Positions 1 through 11,676 of a DNA stretch of 64,000 bases are shown piece after piece. The notes below the pieces were generated by a model that saw only the letters and a list, made by a program, of their open reading frames with translations, was not told the DNA's origin and did not search any database. This DNA is from Tamarix chinensis. Its lineage: Eukaryota > Streptophyta > Magnoliopsida > Caryophyllales > Tamaricaceae. The position numbers were made by a program, and so were the translations under genes. The first letter of the stretch is position 1; each line of letters begins with the position of its first letter. The stretch covers positions 49,491,707 through 49,555,706 of the forward strand of contig CM060174.1 in NCBI GenBank assembly GCA_030549775.1, read 5' to 3'.

Positions 1-986
1 TTTGAAATCTTAAAATTTTATAATTATTATTGTAATACCCACTTTTTGAAAACCATAATTATAAATTATAATCGTATAATTAATTATAATTATTATTTTA
101 GAAGGTTTAGTCTTAAAAGAGTTATTATTTTTCGTATTATTTCAACGGTTTAAGTATAAATTTAATTAGGTTAAAATTTTGATAGAGATTAGGTTATTTA
201 AATTAATCCTAACTTTTTACCCATAAATCTTATTTTAAATTATTTTATTAATAATCTTTTGATTTGTAATCTAAAAATAATTTTCTAATAATTTTTTTGA
301 TTATTTTTAAAATCTATCCTCATTCAAATAAATTTTCCCGAACTATTTTTATATTCGATATTTTAATCTACCTAAATTAAATTTAAAACTAAATAAATAA
401 ACTCTTATCTGGTGCTATTAATTTACCTCCTACTCTACCCTCCACCTTGCCCAAGTATTTCTTCGGAAGATTTTTCTATTCCCTCCTCTGTGCATTTATA
501 CACAGATATCCACGCTACATACTTACACTCTGCACATTATACACATATACACACGCACACGACACCATCACCGAACCAACCCCGACTAACCCAAATAGCC
601 CCCCTTTGCATTTCACATATACAAAATCGCATGCATACACTACACAGTACACTCTCACTGCAGCCTCACTTCCCTTCTCATCCTGCTTGCCTCGAACAAC
701 CACCATCCCACCATCCTATCTCCCCTCCATTTTCGTCCGCCCGCATAGCACCCTTGTCAAGCTAGCCTCCTCCCTCTGCGTTGCATCATCCAGCGCCTCC
801 TTGCCACTTTCATCCACCATTCCCGCAACCAACCAGCAACCGCCAGCCAGCCACCAGCAACTGCCAGCCAACCACCACCTTTGCCACCCTTTTTTCTTCC
901 CTGCCTTGCCAACCAACTCTCACCTGGCCAACCCCCTTCCTTCACATGCATGGCTCACGCTACATGCGCAACATGAGTTCCGTGTA

Positions 987-991
<5 letters not shown>

Positions 992-1043
<52 letters not shown>
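992..1043. repeat. (AT)n microsatellite
   Basis: About 26 uninterrupted AT units lie inside the solo LTR, directly after the C-rich leader-like stretch. Confidence 0.95.
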
Positions 1044-1046
<3 letters not shown>

Positions 1047-2215
1047 TACCTATTTTAAGTGTAAGGGTATTTTAGTAATTTTTGAATAATAAATATTTTT
1101 ATATTATAATTATTATTTTATCTAATAGATATTAATTCAATAACTTCGTTTTTAATTTAGGTAGGAAAGGTTGATTAGCGGGATCTAATCAATTTAGTAG
1201 GATATCGCTATTTTTATGTTTTTGCTGGAATTCAAGTAACCGTTATACCTTACTAAAATTATAAATATTGCGTGATAGAACATTAGGGCTTTTGGCTGAT
1301 GAAATATGTTAAGCATGATTTATTTTGATATAATTATGTGTTAATTATTATTATTATAAAACCGCTAAAAAAAGCATGTTATCTAATGTAAATTATGTCG
1401 GGTATGAAAGTATGATTAAAATGATTCTATTGATAGAAAAATAAGTTGTATGATAATTATGTATAAAATAATATGTTGAGCATGCTTAGATATAATTATG
1501 GAATAATTATTATGGATGTGTGTGCTAGGGGCAATTTAGTCATTTTTGTGTATTATGATATTTTTCTTAAAAATCATGGCTAATATGTATTAGTTGTTGT
1601 TGAGTATGTGAGTATGTGTTTTGAATGGATTAAAGGTGTGGAAAAGAATTTTATGTGCAAAATTATGTACGAGGGTAAAATGGTCATTTGACATATCGGA
1701 GAATTTAAATCCCGTAATAAATATTTTTTTATGGTGTTTTAGCCTTTTCATGGCAAATGAATGAATTAAAATGGAATTTGTATTTAAATAGATGATAATT
1801 TGAAAATGTTGGTCTTGAGGGTATTTTGGTCTTTTTTAGCCTAAAATATCTAGATGTGAATAATTGAGCCTAGGATGGCCTTAGTATATTTTAATGTTGG
1901 ATTCGAACTTGACCTTGATTATGGTTATCTTGGATTATTGAAAATAAGTAAGAACAGTTAAGTATGAGAATTGAATTTATTTGTATTATATGCGATTTTG
2001 TGGTCACCTTAATAAAATACTAATATTTAAAGCGAAAGACCTCGAGATCGGGAATGGTGGCTCCTACGAGTCGCTACCCTAAGGACGTGGTTTAGTCCAC
2101 GGTTGATATGGATTTTTGCTGGTGTGCCTTAGTGCCCTAGTCAGGCCCTACATCTTACTCTATTTTGTTCTACGGACTAGTAGGGGGTATCGATACTTAT
2201 GGATTAAGTGTCCTT

Positions 2216-2352
2216 GTCGGTAGGGTAATGTGTTACCTTTGTGTACTAGTGCGACCAGGGTACCTTTGCATTCTTGGGTTGATAGTCGGTAGGATACTAT
2301 GTTGCCTTGTTGCGCCGGTATGACTGGAGTACCTTTGTGTCTTCAGGTTGAT
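2216..2352 (+). repeat. Two-copy tandem repeat of about 68 bp inside the LTR
   Basis: Copy 1 (2216-2284) and copy 2 (2285-2352) both run from GTCGGTAGG through GACC/GACT, GGGTACCTTTG or GAGTACCTTTG, to a TTGGGTTGAT or TTCAGGTTGAT end. The copies are diverged but align over their full length. Confidence 0.7.
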
Positions 2353-2431
2353 TGATCTCCCCTCGAGAAAGTAAATAAAATGGAAATGATATGATTTGAT
2401 GGAAATAATGATTTTCGGATTATTAGATTAT

Positions 2432-2632
2432 TTGGTAGCAGCCTTCGTGCCTACCTATGGTTTTAGTAGCAGCCTTCATACCTACCTGTGGTTCGGTTGT
2501 AGCCTTCATGCTTGCCTAAGGTTTTTTGTGGTTTCGGTAGTAGCCTTCGTGCCTACCTAAGGTTTTCTGAGGTTTCGATAGCAGAATTTGTGCCTACTTG
2601 TGGATTTGGTAGTGGCCTTCATGTCTGCCTGT
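2432..2632 (+). repeat. Minisatellite inside the LTR, about 35-50 bp period
   Basis: Five to six diverged units share the core GTAGCAGCCTTCGTGCCTAC followed by a TGTGG or TAAGG stretch rich in T and G. A comparable short tandem repeat lies at the equivalent place in the minus-strand LTR (about 20500-20690), so it is probably an LTR family feature. Confidence 0.7.
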
Positions 2633-3278
2633 GTTGGTTTATGTTTGTGAGCATACCTATGATATTATAGATTTTATTATGTTGTACCTGTAAGTTTACC
2701 TAGGATGATATGAATCTTAGTAAATTATATCGGTGAACATGCCTGTGATGTATGTGATTGTTTGGGATTTATGCTGAGACATGAATTATGGTGAAGTTGG
2801 GTTTTAATTATTACTCAGAGAGTATTGTTAAGATGTTCAATAATAAGTTTGGCTATTTCAGATGAATGAATATGAGTAGAACGTGACCTTGATGAATGTT
2901 GATAGTTCGGATTTAGGAGCGTAGGACTATCCAGTGTTTCTTTTGTTGTCTTATATCTTGTTGTATTTGGACCCTCGTGTCCTCCTATAATTTCTCTCTC
3001 GAGTTTCGTAAACTACTAATGTCATTTTTAATTAGTAGTATTTATCTAACGTTCTCTCTATCCTGATTTCTATAATCATGGTATTAATTAAAGCGGATTA
3101 ATTATTTTAGCCTTAGCACTTAGTATGAAAATGGTAGAGGATACCAGACTTATACCAAGTGTGGCGGTAACACCCTTTGTTTTTATTGTTTTAGCCTCCG
3201 CACTTAACTCTATAAACAAAACTTTTCAGTTATAAATTTTGGGATGTTACAATTATTCTTGTCTACCTAAGGCAAAGC

Positions 3279-5015
3279 TCTAATATCCTTTTTTTTTAAA
3301 ACCCTAATTATAACAGATAATTATGTGTATTAGTTGCAATAATTATTTAAGGATATTTGATATTAAATATATTATTAATATATGTAATATTATTATTATG
3401 ACTTACTAATTATAAAATTTTATTAGGTTAAAATATGCTAGAGGATGCGTATTAAAATATAAACCTAGGGTGGGATCGTAATTGGTATCTGTTTCATCTA
3501 ATAAACCTATTTCAGTAAGTGGTTAATTTTTATCCTGATATTTTACCCTAAATCTTTTCTAAATAATTTACCCATATCCTACATTCAATTTACTAAACTC
3601 ACCCTACCCTTCCTCCCCGGTACAACCATCCATGACGCTACTCTCCTGCCATGCACGATTCCCTCCCCAATCTGATATTTTGCTCCTCCTTTCCCTACAT
3701 TCCATGCTTTTCTTAACCTCTCCATTTTATCTATTTTATGTTTTCTTATAACCTTCCCAATCAACCTACACACTCCCTCCTTCTGCCGAGCTCCCTCGCA
3801 CAAGAAAAAAACTCGATCATCGTTGTTGTTTTGCACCATTTTTACCCCATCGAAAACTCGCACCAAACCTCCTCTTTTTGTTGCACATTCCCTTGCTTCA
3901 GCCCCTACCATTTATGCAGCAAGAGCTGTCATTAACTACCCCCAAGCTGCAAAAAAATTGGAAGAAACTACCCCCAATCTGCAGCAAAAATTTCCCGTAA
4001 CCACCTCACAAACTACATATAAAGTACCAACCGGCGACCTCCGCCAAACCCCTTCTCCTTGCTGCAGCCCCTACCTTTGCTGCAGCAAGAGCTGAAGATC
4101 ATAACTCCTATCTGCAGCAAGAGCTGCTGTAACCCCTCCCCAACCTGCAGTAAACTCCACTAAAGTCCAATACACCTACCTTCAACCATTTTGGCTGAAG
4201 CTCCCTCCCTTGTGCTGTAGTATTTTCCAGCAAAGCTCCTTCCCCTCCTTCAACCCTTTGTTCTAAACCTTTTCTCCCCCTTGTTCTGCACCATTTGCTT
4301 CTGTTCTCCCATCCCAATCACTGGATAAGTCCACCATTACCACCCTCCACTTTCTTGGTTGAAAGCCTCCCTCCTTTGGTGCTAAGATTTTTTGATTTTC
4401 CTCTTACTTATTTTACCGGTTTGTGGCCCTGAATTATTTTAGTATTTGTGGATTATTATTGTATAATATTATTTTCTAATATATTTATTTGAGTGGGTGT
4501 TAATTTGTTAGTTAATATTTGAGGATCTCGGAGAAGAAGATTTTTGGCGCTTTTTGTGTAAGCTTGGGTCTAGGTAAATCCAATCACTCATTCGGTGGTA
4601 GAATTTATGTGAAAGCATTCTAGTGTTGTTTATACCTATAATAATTTTAGGTTTCTATATTATTCAAGTATTATGACATGCATAATAAAGTGATAACATC
4701 TTATATAAATGATAACAGCAATTATTGAAAATGGAGTATATACATGAGTAACATGTTGTATGGTTCACATATGCATGCCTAGGGTTTTATTAGGGATGTA
4801 TGCTTGCCAAGTGATAATTTAAATACCAGGTTAAGTGCTTCATGATTTCCATTATACGGTATTTAGGGTTGATATAAAAAGCATAAAAACATATACACAT
4901 GATTAGGGTTAGAATACGATAACTACTATTCGCATGTTCTAGGATTAGAAAATTTTCCCTACATGTACTATGATAAAAATTATCCTATTAAATGTCATAT
5001 TATGCTTAAAAAATA
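3279..5015 (+). mobile_element. Truncated 5' part of a long Ty3-gypsy LTR
   Basis: The stretch starts TCTAATATCC, a diverged TGTAATACCC, followed by T-rich sequence and AAAACCCTAATTATAAC. It follows the minus-strand LTR at 19829-23181 block by block when that is read on its own strand. Shared blocks include the AATTATGTGTATTAGTTGCA region, a C-rich leader with repeated CTGCAGCAAGAGCTG-like words, the GTGTAAGCTTGGGTCTAGGTAAATC block near 4560, and the ACATGTACTATGAT block near 4965. The homology stops near 5015, where the tandem array begins, so the 3' half is missing. The Pro/Ser-rich open frames here are low-complexity products of the leader and not genes. Confidence 0.65.
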
Positions 5016-5794
5016 TAATTACACACTAGAAGAATTATCAGAGGAATAAATATATAGGAAAGTTGAGGGGTAATTTTGAGGAAAATAATAGATGAAACAA
5101 AGAAGAACTTGTGCCACTCCAAAACAATGGAAACTTTGTAGGTATTTGCAAGTTGAGTTTTAATATTCCTTTATTATATTTGATTCAAATAAACCTTGTC
5201 AATTTGAGTGTAGATGTGTGAGTATACCTACTAGAAGAATAATAGTGCATGTAAATTTGTTTCTCCTATATAGTTGTTTCTCGAAACATTTAGCAAATAG
5301 AAATTAGGTTCATTGGCCTAATAATACATTTTATATACATTAGTCAATTTTTAAATATAACTTATATATTTTTACCACAACAACCATATTTTATTTTATT
5401 TAGTATCTCCAATTTTTCTTTACATGATTTTTCACAAATCTATATAGGATTATCAGTCTTTGCATTATGTCACTTTCCTTTACTAATTTTCTCATAAATT
5501 GATAAACAATTTATATATATATATTTAGTTTGGGCTAGAATTAAAACACTTAGGCCTCATATTGACTTCAGTAATTATCTAGAACACTTTTGAGATTCAT
5601 GATTGACTCAACGTATTAACAAGAATTATCTTTTTCTATCATTTTTATTCAACTCAAATGCACCTTGAAAAGATTCCTATTAGGTCATTCATCCTTTTAT
5701 TACTCCATGCCTAACATATTTTATTGTGGAGTTCTCCAATGATGAGTTTTTGAAATGGAAGGCACAACTTATTTATGGAAAGTCTATTGCTAGC

Positions 5795-5873
5795 GTACTA
5801 CATATTTAAGTGTACATAACTTAGAGTGATCAAAGGATAAGCGACCTTCTAAAGAGTTTACTAAGATGTGTAC
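5795..5873 (+). other. 5S-rRNA-like segment, unit A copy 1
   Basis: The segment resembles the 3' two-thirds of plant 5S rRNA in order: TTTAAGTGTAC (for AGTTAAGCGTGC), TAGAGTGAT (for GAGAGTAGT), then AGGATAAGCGACCTTCT (for AGGATGGGTGACCTCCT), and an AAGATGTGTAC tail. It is degenerate and not a working 5S gene. Confidence 0.5.
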
Positions 5874-5955
5874 TGATTGATAAAACCCATATGTGTTGTA
5901 ATGGATCCCATTCATTTCTAAGCAAAAAAAAAAAAAGGTTCATCTTTTTCTTCGA

Positions 5956-6034
5956 TAGTCCAACATTGGAGAACTCGATAGTTATACATGTTAATTTTCT
6001 TACCATAGTCTATGGATGGGTAACCTCCTAGGAA
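5956..6034 (+). other. 5S-rRNA-like segment, unit A copy 2
   Basis: It contains GAACTCGATAGTTATAC in the place of GAACTCCGAAGTTAAGC and ends GATGGGTAACCTCCTAGG, nearly identical to the 5S 3' block GATGGGTGACCTCCTGGG. The middle is diverged. It lies about 160 bp after copy 1 in the same orientation. Confidence 0.6.
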
Positions 6035-7885
6035 TTTTTTAATAAACCTTATGATGATGACAAATTACACTAGAAAAGGCCTATGTTTATTTATAGAGCT
6101 ATTCATTGATTCCAAAAGCCCTACCCATGGCACATAAGAGCACAAGATGTTCCCACAATGGTTGTCATTTATTTCCCCAAGAAACGACATACCCAATTTT
6201 TACATTCTTCATGACAATTTCATTCTTTTTTAAGTTCTAACATTTGGTTCAAATATAACTAAGTGTCAATATTTCATTTGCTATAAAAGAGGTTCAAATA
6301 TAAATAAGTGTCAATATTTCATTTGATATAAAATAGGACTTAAAATGAAAGACGAACTTAGTAAAATGATGTTCTAATTAGGTTAATAAAAAATGTTAAA
6401 AAAATCAAATTGTACTTACATTTCTTCATAGAAATAGATTACCAAAAAACTTCTGTTATTGAAAGCAATGGACCTATTTTCTTAATCTAATTTTAGCCGA
6501 TGTAATATTAGTTTATACATTTAATATGTTATTATTATCTTTTAGATTCTTCACTCCATAATTAATAGTTTTTATTACTACTATTACTATTATTACTATA
6601 ATTATTATTACTCATATTATATAAAAATATTATCTTCAAAAGTATGACTTATTTGATAAGCCATGTGCTAGTGACATGCTCTTGGAACCAATCATGGAGT
6701 TCATATTAAGCATCAACTTTCACAAAAATTTATTTGTCATAATATCTTGCTTGAGGGTCGGTTATGGCTTATGGGTTAAAACAGGGTTTTGGAGCTACTA
6801 TCAGTATTGGGTGAAACAACGTTAACACACATTAGAACTAACGAGATTCAACATAAATTGACTATGATACTTGATCTAGTGTAGACTCAAAGGACTTATC
6901 TAATACAAGACCTTATAAGGTTTTAATTGAGCTTATCTCCCTTGTTAATAGAGAGATGGATATAGTAAGAAGATGTATACACTAAAAAACCATTTTCTAA
7001 AGATATTTTTACATCAATAATTGAGAAAGAAAGAATTTATAATTACTATCACACATAATGTTAGATTATGTTTATTTATGTGCATACCAATAGATGCATG
7101 AGAGTTAACACACAAATCCTTACATGATACTTTCAATAGGATGCGAGTGGTAAACTCTTTATGTTAATTCAATCCTGTCATTATCACGGATTTTTGGATT
7201 TAAATCATATTAAAAGCTTGACAACATAAAAATAAAATCTGAAGAATCAGACCTAAGATCCACTTGTGCTTTTTCTAATTTACCTAATAATTATTTTTCT
7301 CATTCCCCCATTATATGATCATACACTTGTTCCTTTTCTAATTTACCTAACAAGTTTATAACTATTATTCTCATCCAAAGTAAAATCCATATGGTACTTT
7401 CACCAATTATCAAAGGCGCAATCGTATATGAAAATTTAGGAGTAAATTTCAAAAAAACAACACTTGAAACAAAAAATCACATTCCTCGTTCTCAAACAAT
7501 GGGAACAGTTTTAGTCTATGTAAAATTGAAGTTTTATTTCCCTATGTTTTACATCATTCAAATAATCCATTTTAGTGTTGGTACAAATGCATGAGTATGC
7601 GTACTAGGCTAATAATAGTGCATGCAAATTTGTTTTTTCTACACATTTGTTTCTTTAATAATTTTTCAAATACAAATTAGTTTCATTTATATAATAATAC
7701 ATTTTATATATATAAGTTAATTTTTAAATATAAATTTTATATTTTTTACCAAAAAAACTTATAACTTTTTATATTTAATATCACACATTTTTTCTCTCCT
7801 TGATTTTCCACAACTCTATATAGCTTTATAGGTTTTTCCAATGTGTCCCATTCCTACACTAAATTTGTCATAAATTACCAAACTA

Positions 7886-7887
<2 letters not shown>

Positions 7888-7935
<48 letters not shown>
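7888..7935. repeat. (TA)n microsatellite
   Basis: About 24 TA units in unit B. Unit A has a much shorter TATATATATA stretch at the same place (about 5510-5524), so the expansion followed the unit duplication. Confidence 0.9.
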
Positions 7936-7936
<1 letters not shown>

Positions 7937-8197
7937 CTAGAATTATAACACTCAAGCCTCACAATGACTCAAGTAATTATCTAGAACACTTTCAAGATTC
8001 ATGATTGACTCAACGTATTAACACAAATTATCTTTTACCATATTTTTCTAATTAAATAAAATGCACCCTTAAAAAATTTCTAGGTGGTCATTTGTTCTTA
8101 TATTACTCCACACCTAACATATTTAACTGTGGAGTTCTCAAATGACAAGTTTATGAAATGGAAGGTGCCACTTTTTTATGGAATGTTTATCACTGAA

Positions 8198-8277
8198 GTA
8201 CTACAAAGTTAAGTGTGCATAACTTTGAGTAATTGAAGGATGAGTGACCTTCTAAATAGTTTACTAAGATGTGTACC
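8198..8277 (+). other. 5S-rRNA-like segment, unit B copy 1
   Basis: AAAGTTAAGTGTGC, then GAGTAATTGA and AGGATGAGTGACCTTCT, follow the plant 5S order AAGTTAAGCGTGC, GAGTAGTACT, AGGATGGGTGACCTCCT with few changes. It ends in AAGATGTGTACC. This is the best-preserved first copy. Confidence 0.6.
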
Positions 8278-8352
8278 GAATGATAAAATGCATGTGCTAT
8301 AATGGATCTCCTTCACCTCTATGTAAAAATAGGTGCGCATTTTTCTTAGATA

Positions 8353-8430
8353 ATCCATCATCGGATAACTCCAAAGTTAAACATTATAATTGGGTCACCA
8401 TTGTTTAAGGATGGGTAACCTCAAAGGAAT
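8353..8430 (+). other. 5S-rRNA-like segment, unit B copy 2
   Basis: CCATCATCGGATAACTCC, AAAGTTAAAC, a central TTGGGT, and AAGGATGGGTAACCTC reproduce the order of plant 5S (CCCATCAGAACTCCGAAGTTAAGC ... TTGGGC ... AGGATGGGTGACCTC). The internal Pol III promoter region is only partly preserved, so transcription cannot be assumed. Confidence 0.6.
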
Positions 8431-10539
8431 ATTTCCAGAAAGCTTACATGTTATGATAAATTACACTACAAAAGGCAAGTGTTTATTTTTAGAAAAAGTC
8501 ATTGATTTTGAAAGTCCTAACCATGGAAATGAAGGGCACTAAATGTTATGACAATGATTTTTGATTAATATCCAGCAAGAAAAGATATATACCCTTTTCA
8601 CAATTGGAGACCTATAATTTTTTAACATGCATATCAAAATGATTCAAAGTTTAGAAAAATGATACATAAATTAATTAAAAAGGCACTATCAAATATTTAA
8701 TTATGTAATTATTATGACATACATAAATGAGGTTAGATAGAGTAGATTAAAAATATAACAATAAATTTTCATTAAAAATTCAAAGAAGACATTTTTATTC
8801 AACAAAAAAAATATAGGATTTTTATTCTAAAACAAACAGAGTATAAAGTTTGCATAGTGAGTATATCATAAAGAATTTCTAAGATTATACTACTCTTGAT
8901 CACCATATCTGGTATATTACAAACTTGGATGATGACTAAAATATTTTGAAGATAAACCTTCAATAATTTTATAGGATTAAAAGATGCATAACCCACAAAG
9001 GTTATTAGAATACTTTCATTCTTCATGACAATTTCATTCTATTTTATGTTCTTCTTTCATTTTAAGTCTCCTTTTATTGCAAATGAAATACCAACACATA
9101 GTTATATATTATCAAAATGTTTGAACATAATAAAATGATGTTCTAATTAGGGTAAAAAGAATATAAAAATTAAAATTGTAAGTAATATTTGCATAGAAAT
9201 ATATTATCAAAAATCTTGTAATAATCAATGTAGAGGATCTATTTTTTTTAATTTTATTTTTCCTAAACTAATCCTAGTTTATATGTATAATGTGTTATCA
9301 TTAGTTTTTAGATTTTTCAATTCATTATTAATTTTTTTTAGTACAACCATTAATATTATCACTATAGTTATGATCATTATTTTATATAAATTTTTTATGT
9401 TCAAAATTATGAATTTTATGATAAATTATGTGCTAGTGATAAACACCTAGAACTAATCGTGGAGGTCATGTTAAGCATCAACTTTCACACCACTTAATTA
9501 GTTGTAATGTCTTGCTTGAGGGTCACTAATGGCTTATGGGATAAAAAGGGCTTTGGAGCTACTATCAATATTACGTAAATCCATGGGGCACAAATTAGAA
9601 CTAATGACATTTAACATAATTGGAGTAGACTATTTGATATAGCCTAGACTCATTAGACTTGTCTAATACAATACAATATAGATTTTTAATCGAGATTGTC
9701 TCCCTTATGGATAGAGAGATGGATACACTTAGAGGAGGATGTATAGACATAAAAACCATGTTCTTAAGCTATTTTTGCAACAATCTTAGAGATAGAGAAA
9801 GAATTTCTCATTGCCAGCACACTAAATGTTAGATCATATTCACATATGGGGATTCCATTATATGTATAATGGCTGACAAAAAAATCCTTACTTTATACTT
9901 TCAATATGCTACAAGAGGTATGCTTTGTATGTTAGTTCATAGTTGTTATTATCGTGGATTTTGAGACTCAAATCATACTCAAAATTTGACAACAACAAAA
10001 TTAACTCAAAAGATTTGGACCTAAGATTCACTTTTTCCTTTACCAATTTACTTATTAAGTATGTTTCTCATCCCTCCCCTATATGATCATCCTTTGTGGT
10101 CCTACATGAGTGTAATTATAATATATTATATTTTTAAAATCATAAAATTTATAACTATTATTCTGATCCAATTAAGGTAAGGCTATGTGGCTCTTACACT
10201 AGTTATAGGAGGCAGAGAGATATAAGACAATTAAGGAGTAAATTTGAAGAAAAAAATAGATCAAAAATTGAACCACATGTCCAGTTCTTAAATATTGGGA
10301 ACTTGGTAGATCTATGAAAATTAAAGTTCAACCTCCTGATATTTTTTTGTATCATTTGAATAAACCATTTTGGTGTTGGTGCAGATGAATGAGTATACAT
10401 ACTTGATAAATAATGGTGCATGCGAATTTGTGTTTTCACAAAGTTGTTACTTTAAAATTTTAGCAAATAGAAATCAGGTTCATTTGTCAATTTTTAAATA
10501 TAACTTATATAATTTTTCCCATAAAAATCTTATAAATAG

Positions 10540-11660
10540 AAATGTGGAGACCTTGACACATGCACCAATAGATCTCCTTTTATCAAGGCCTCCGCCATAA
10601 TCAGATTCTACAAACCTAACCAACAAAACATTTTATATCCCATACTCCATATATGGTAAAGATGTACCCCTAAAGTATCATAAAATCCACTTCATTGCTA
10701 GCCCATGAGATTTCCTTGGATTTTTCATATGTGGATCTACAACACTAACAACTTGAGAGATATCAGGCCGATTACACACCATAACATACATGATACAACA
10801 AAAAAACATTCAAATATGGAACATTAGCCATGAACTCTTCCTCCTCTTTCAATTTGGGATAATCTTAAGTGAGTAGCCAATGAAGTGCTCACCGTCTAAG
10901 CATCTATCATACGAAACCTCTCCATCACTTTATTCACATAGAAATTTTATGACAACTATAAAAACTTCTGCTTATGGTCTCTTATGATCACCATGCTAAG
11001 AATTCTCTTTGTAGCTCCAAGATCATTCATCTCATACTCACTCTTTAGTATGGCCTTCACCATATCAATATGAGACATATGTTTTACAACATGCAGTCAA
11101 CAACATATAGAAAAAGATACACAAGAGAGTACCCCTCCATCACCTTAAAGTACAAAAATCCATCATAATCACTCCTAAATAAACCTTGCTCAAGCATACA
11201 TTGATAAAATTGAGTATACCACTATTTAGGAGACTACTTCAAAACATACAAAACCTCTTTAATAAGCATACATGAACATGCATCCCTCAAACAAAAAACA
11301 CACTAGGGTGTCATATATAAATCTCATCCTGAAGCTCACAAAATAAAAATGTAGTTTTAAACTTCATGTAACCTAACTCTAGATCATGCATAGCCACAAG
11401 CGCAAACAAAGTATGCATCGAAGTTTATTTAACCACAAAAGAAAATTATAATCTTGCCTAGAATCTAGCTGAATCCATATACAACTAAATGAGCTTTGTA
11501 CCTTGGTCCCTTGATCCCTAGAGCTCACTTTTTGAACTTGTACACCCACTTGAAATCAACTATCTTCTTCATTTTGGGTGGCTTCACAAGTTCCCATGTC
11601 TAGTTATTCAAGAAGGACCCCATCTCCACCTCCATAAGAACACTCCACTAAGTAGAATCA
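10540..11660 (-). pseudogene. Copia RT and start of RNase H, broken
   Basis: The frame near 11650-11530 gives copia RT N-terminal words: TWELVKPPK, then a KWVYK motif. Near 10780-10700 the RT to RNase H linker is readable (NRPDISQVVSVV, then MKWIL and YFRGTS). Near 10600 ESDYGGGLDKRRS matches the SDYAGDLDKRRS motif of copia RNase H. Many stops interrupt it, and the catalytic RT block is not readable as a clean frame. The coding similarity ends where the tandem array starts. Confidence 0.65.
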
Positions 11661-11676
11661 GAACTCACAATAGCCT

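Larger units (their letters stand above)
31..3251 (+). mobile_element. Solo LTR, 3.2 kb, Tekay/Del-like Ty3-gypsy type
   Basis: The segment begins TGTAATACCC and ends GGGATGTTACA, the paired termini typical of long plant Ty3/gypsy LTRs. It is flanked by a perfect 5-bp direct repeat ATTAT (26-30 and 3252-3256), seen directly. No gag, pol, primer-binding site or second LTR adjoins it, so I read it as a solo LTR left by LTR-LTR recombination. It has a C-rich leader-like stretch (about 420-960), an AT microsatellite and two internal tandem repeats. The 3' end (AAGTGTGGCGGTAACACCC, then about 80 bp) matches the organisation of the minus-strand LTR at 19829-23181. Assignment to Tekay/Del is inferred from termini and length, because no coding region is present. 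Confidence 0.75.
5015..10535 (+). repeat. Tandem array of a 2.4-2.8 kb non-coding unit, about 2.1 copies
   Basis: Unit A (about 5015-7385), unit B (about 7386-10190) and a partial unit C (about 10191-10535) are collinear. All three share the block near 5215, 7580 and 10385 (GAGTATACCTACTAG-like, then AATAGTGCATGTAAATTTG) and the following TTAGCAAATAGAAATTAGGTTCATT block. A and B also share TCATGATTGACTCAACGTAT, two 5S-like segments, AAGCATCAACTTTCAC, CTTGCTTGAGGGTC, and a final ATAACTATTATTCT block. No open frame of note and no TE protein similarity are visible. Unit C stops abruptly against the copia relic. The copies are clearly diverged, so the duplication is old. Unit boundaries are set by eye to within tens of bases. 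Confidence 0.75.

Noticed and set aside
412..992. Overlapping Pro/Ser/Thr/His-rich open frames of up to 181 codons
   Set aside because: They lie in the C-rich leader of a solo LTR, overlap in several frames and are low in complexity. Other long LTRs in the window have the same kind of stretch with unrelated peptides.
5795..8430. Functional 5S rRNA genes
   Set aside because: All four segments lack the 5S 5' end and carry many substitutions, and no T-run terminator pattern follows consistently.
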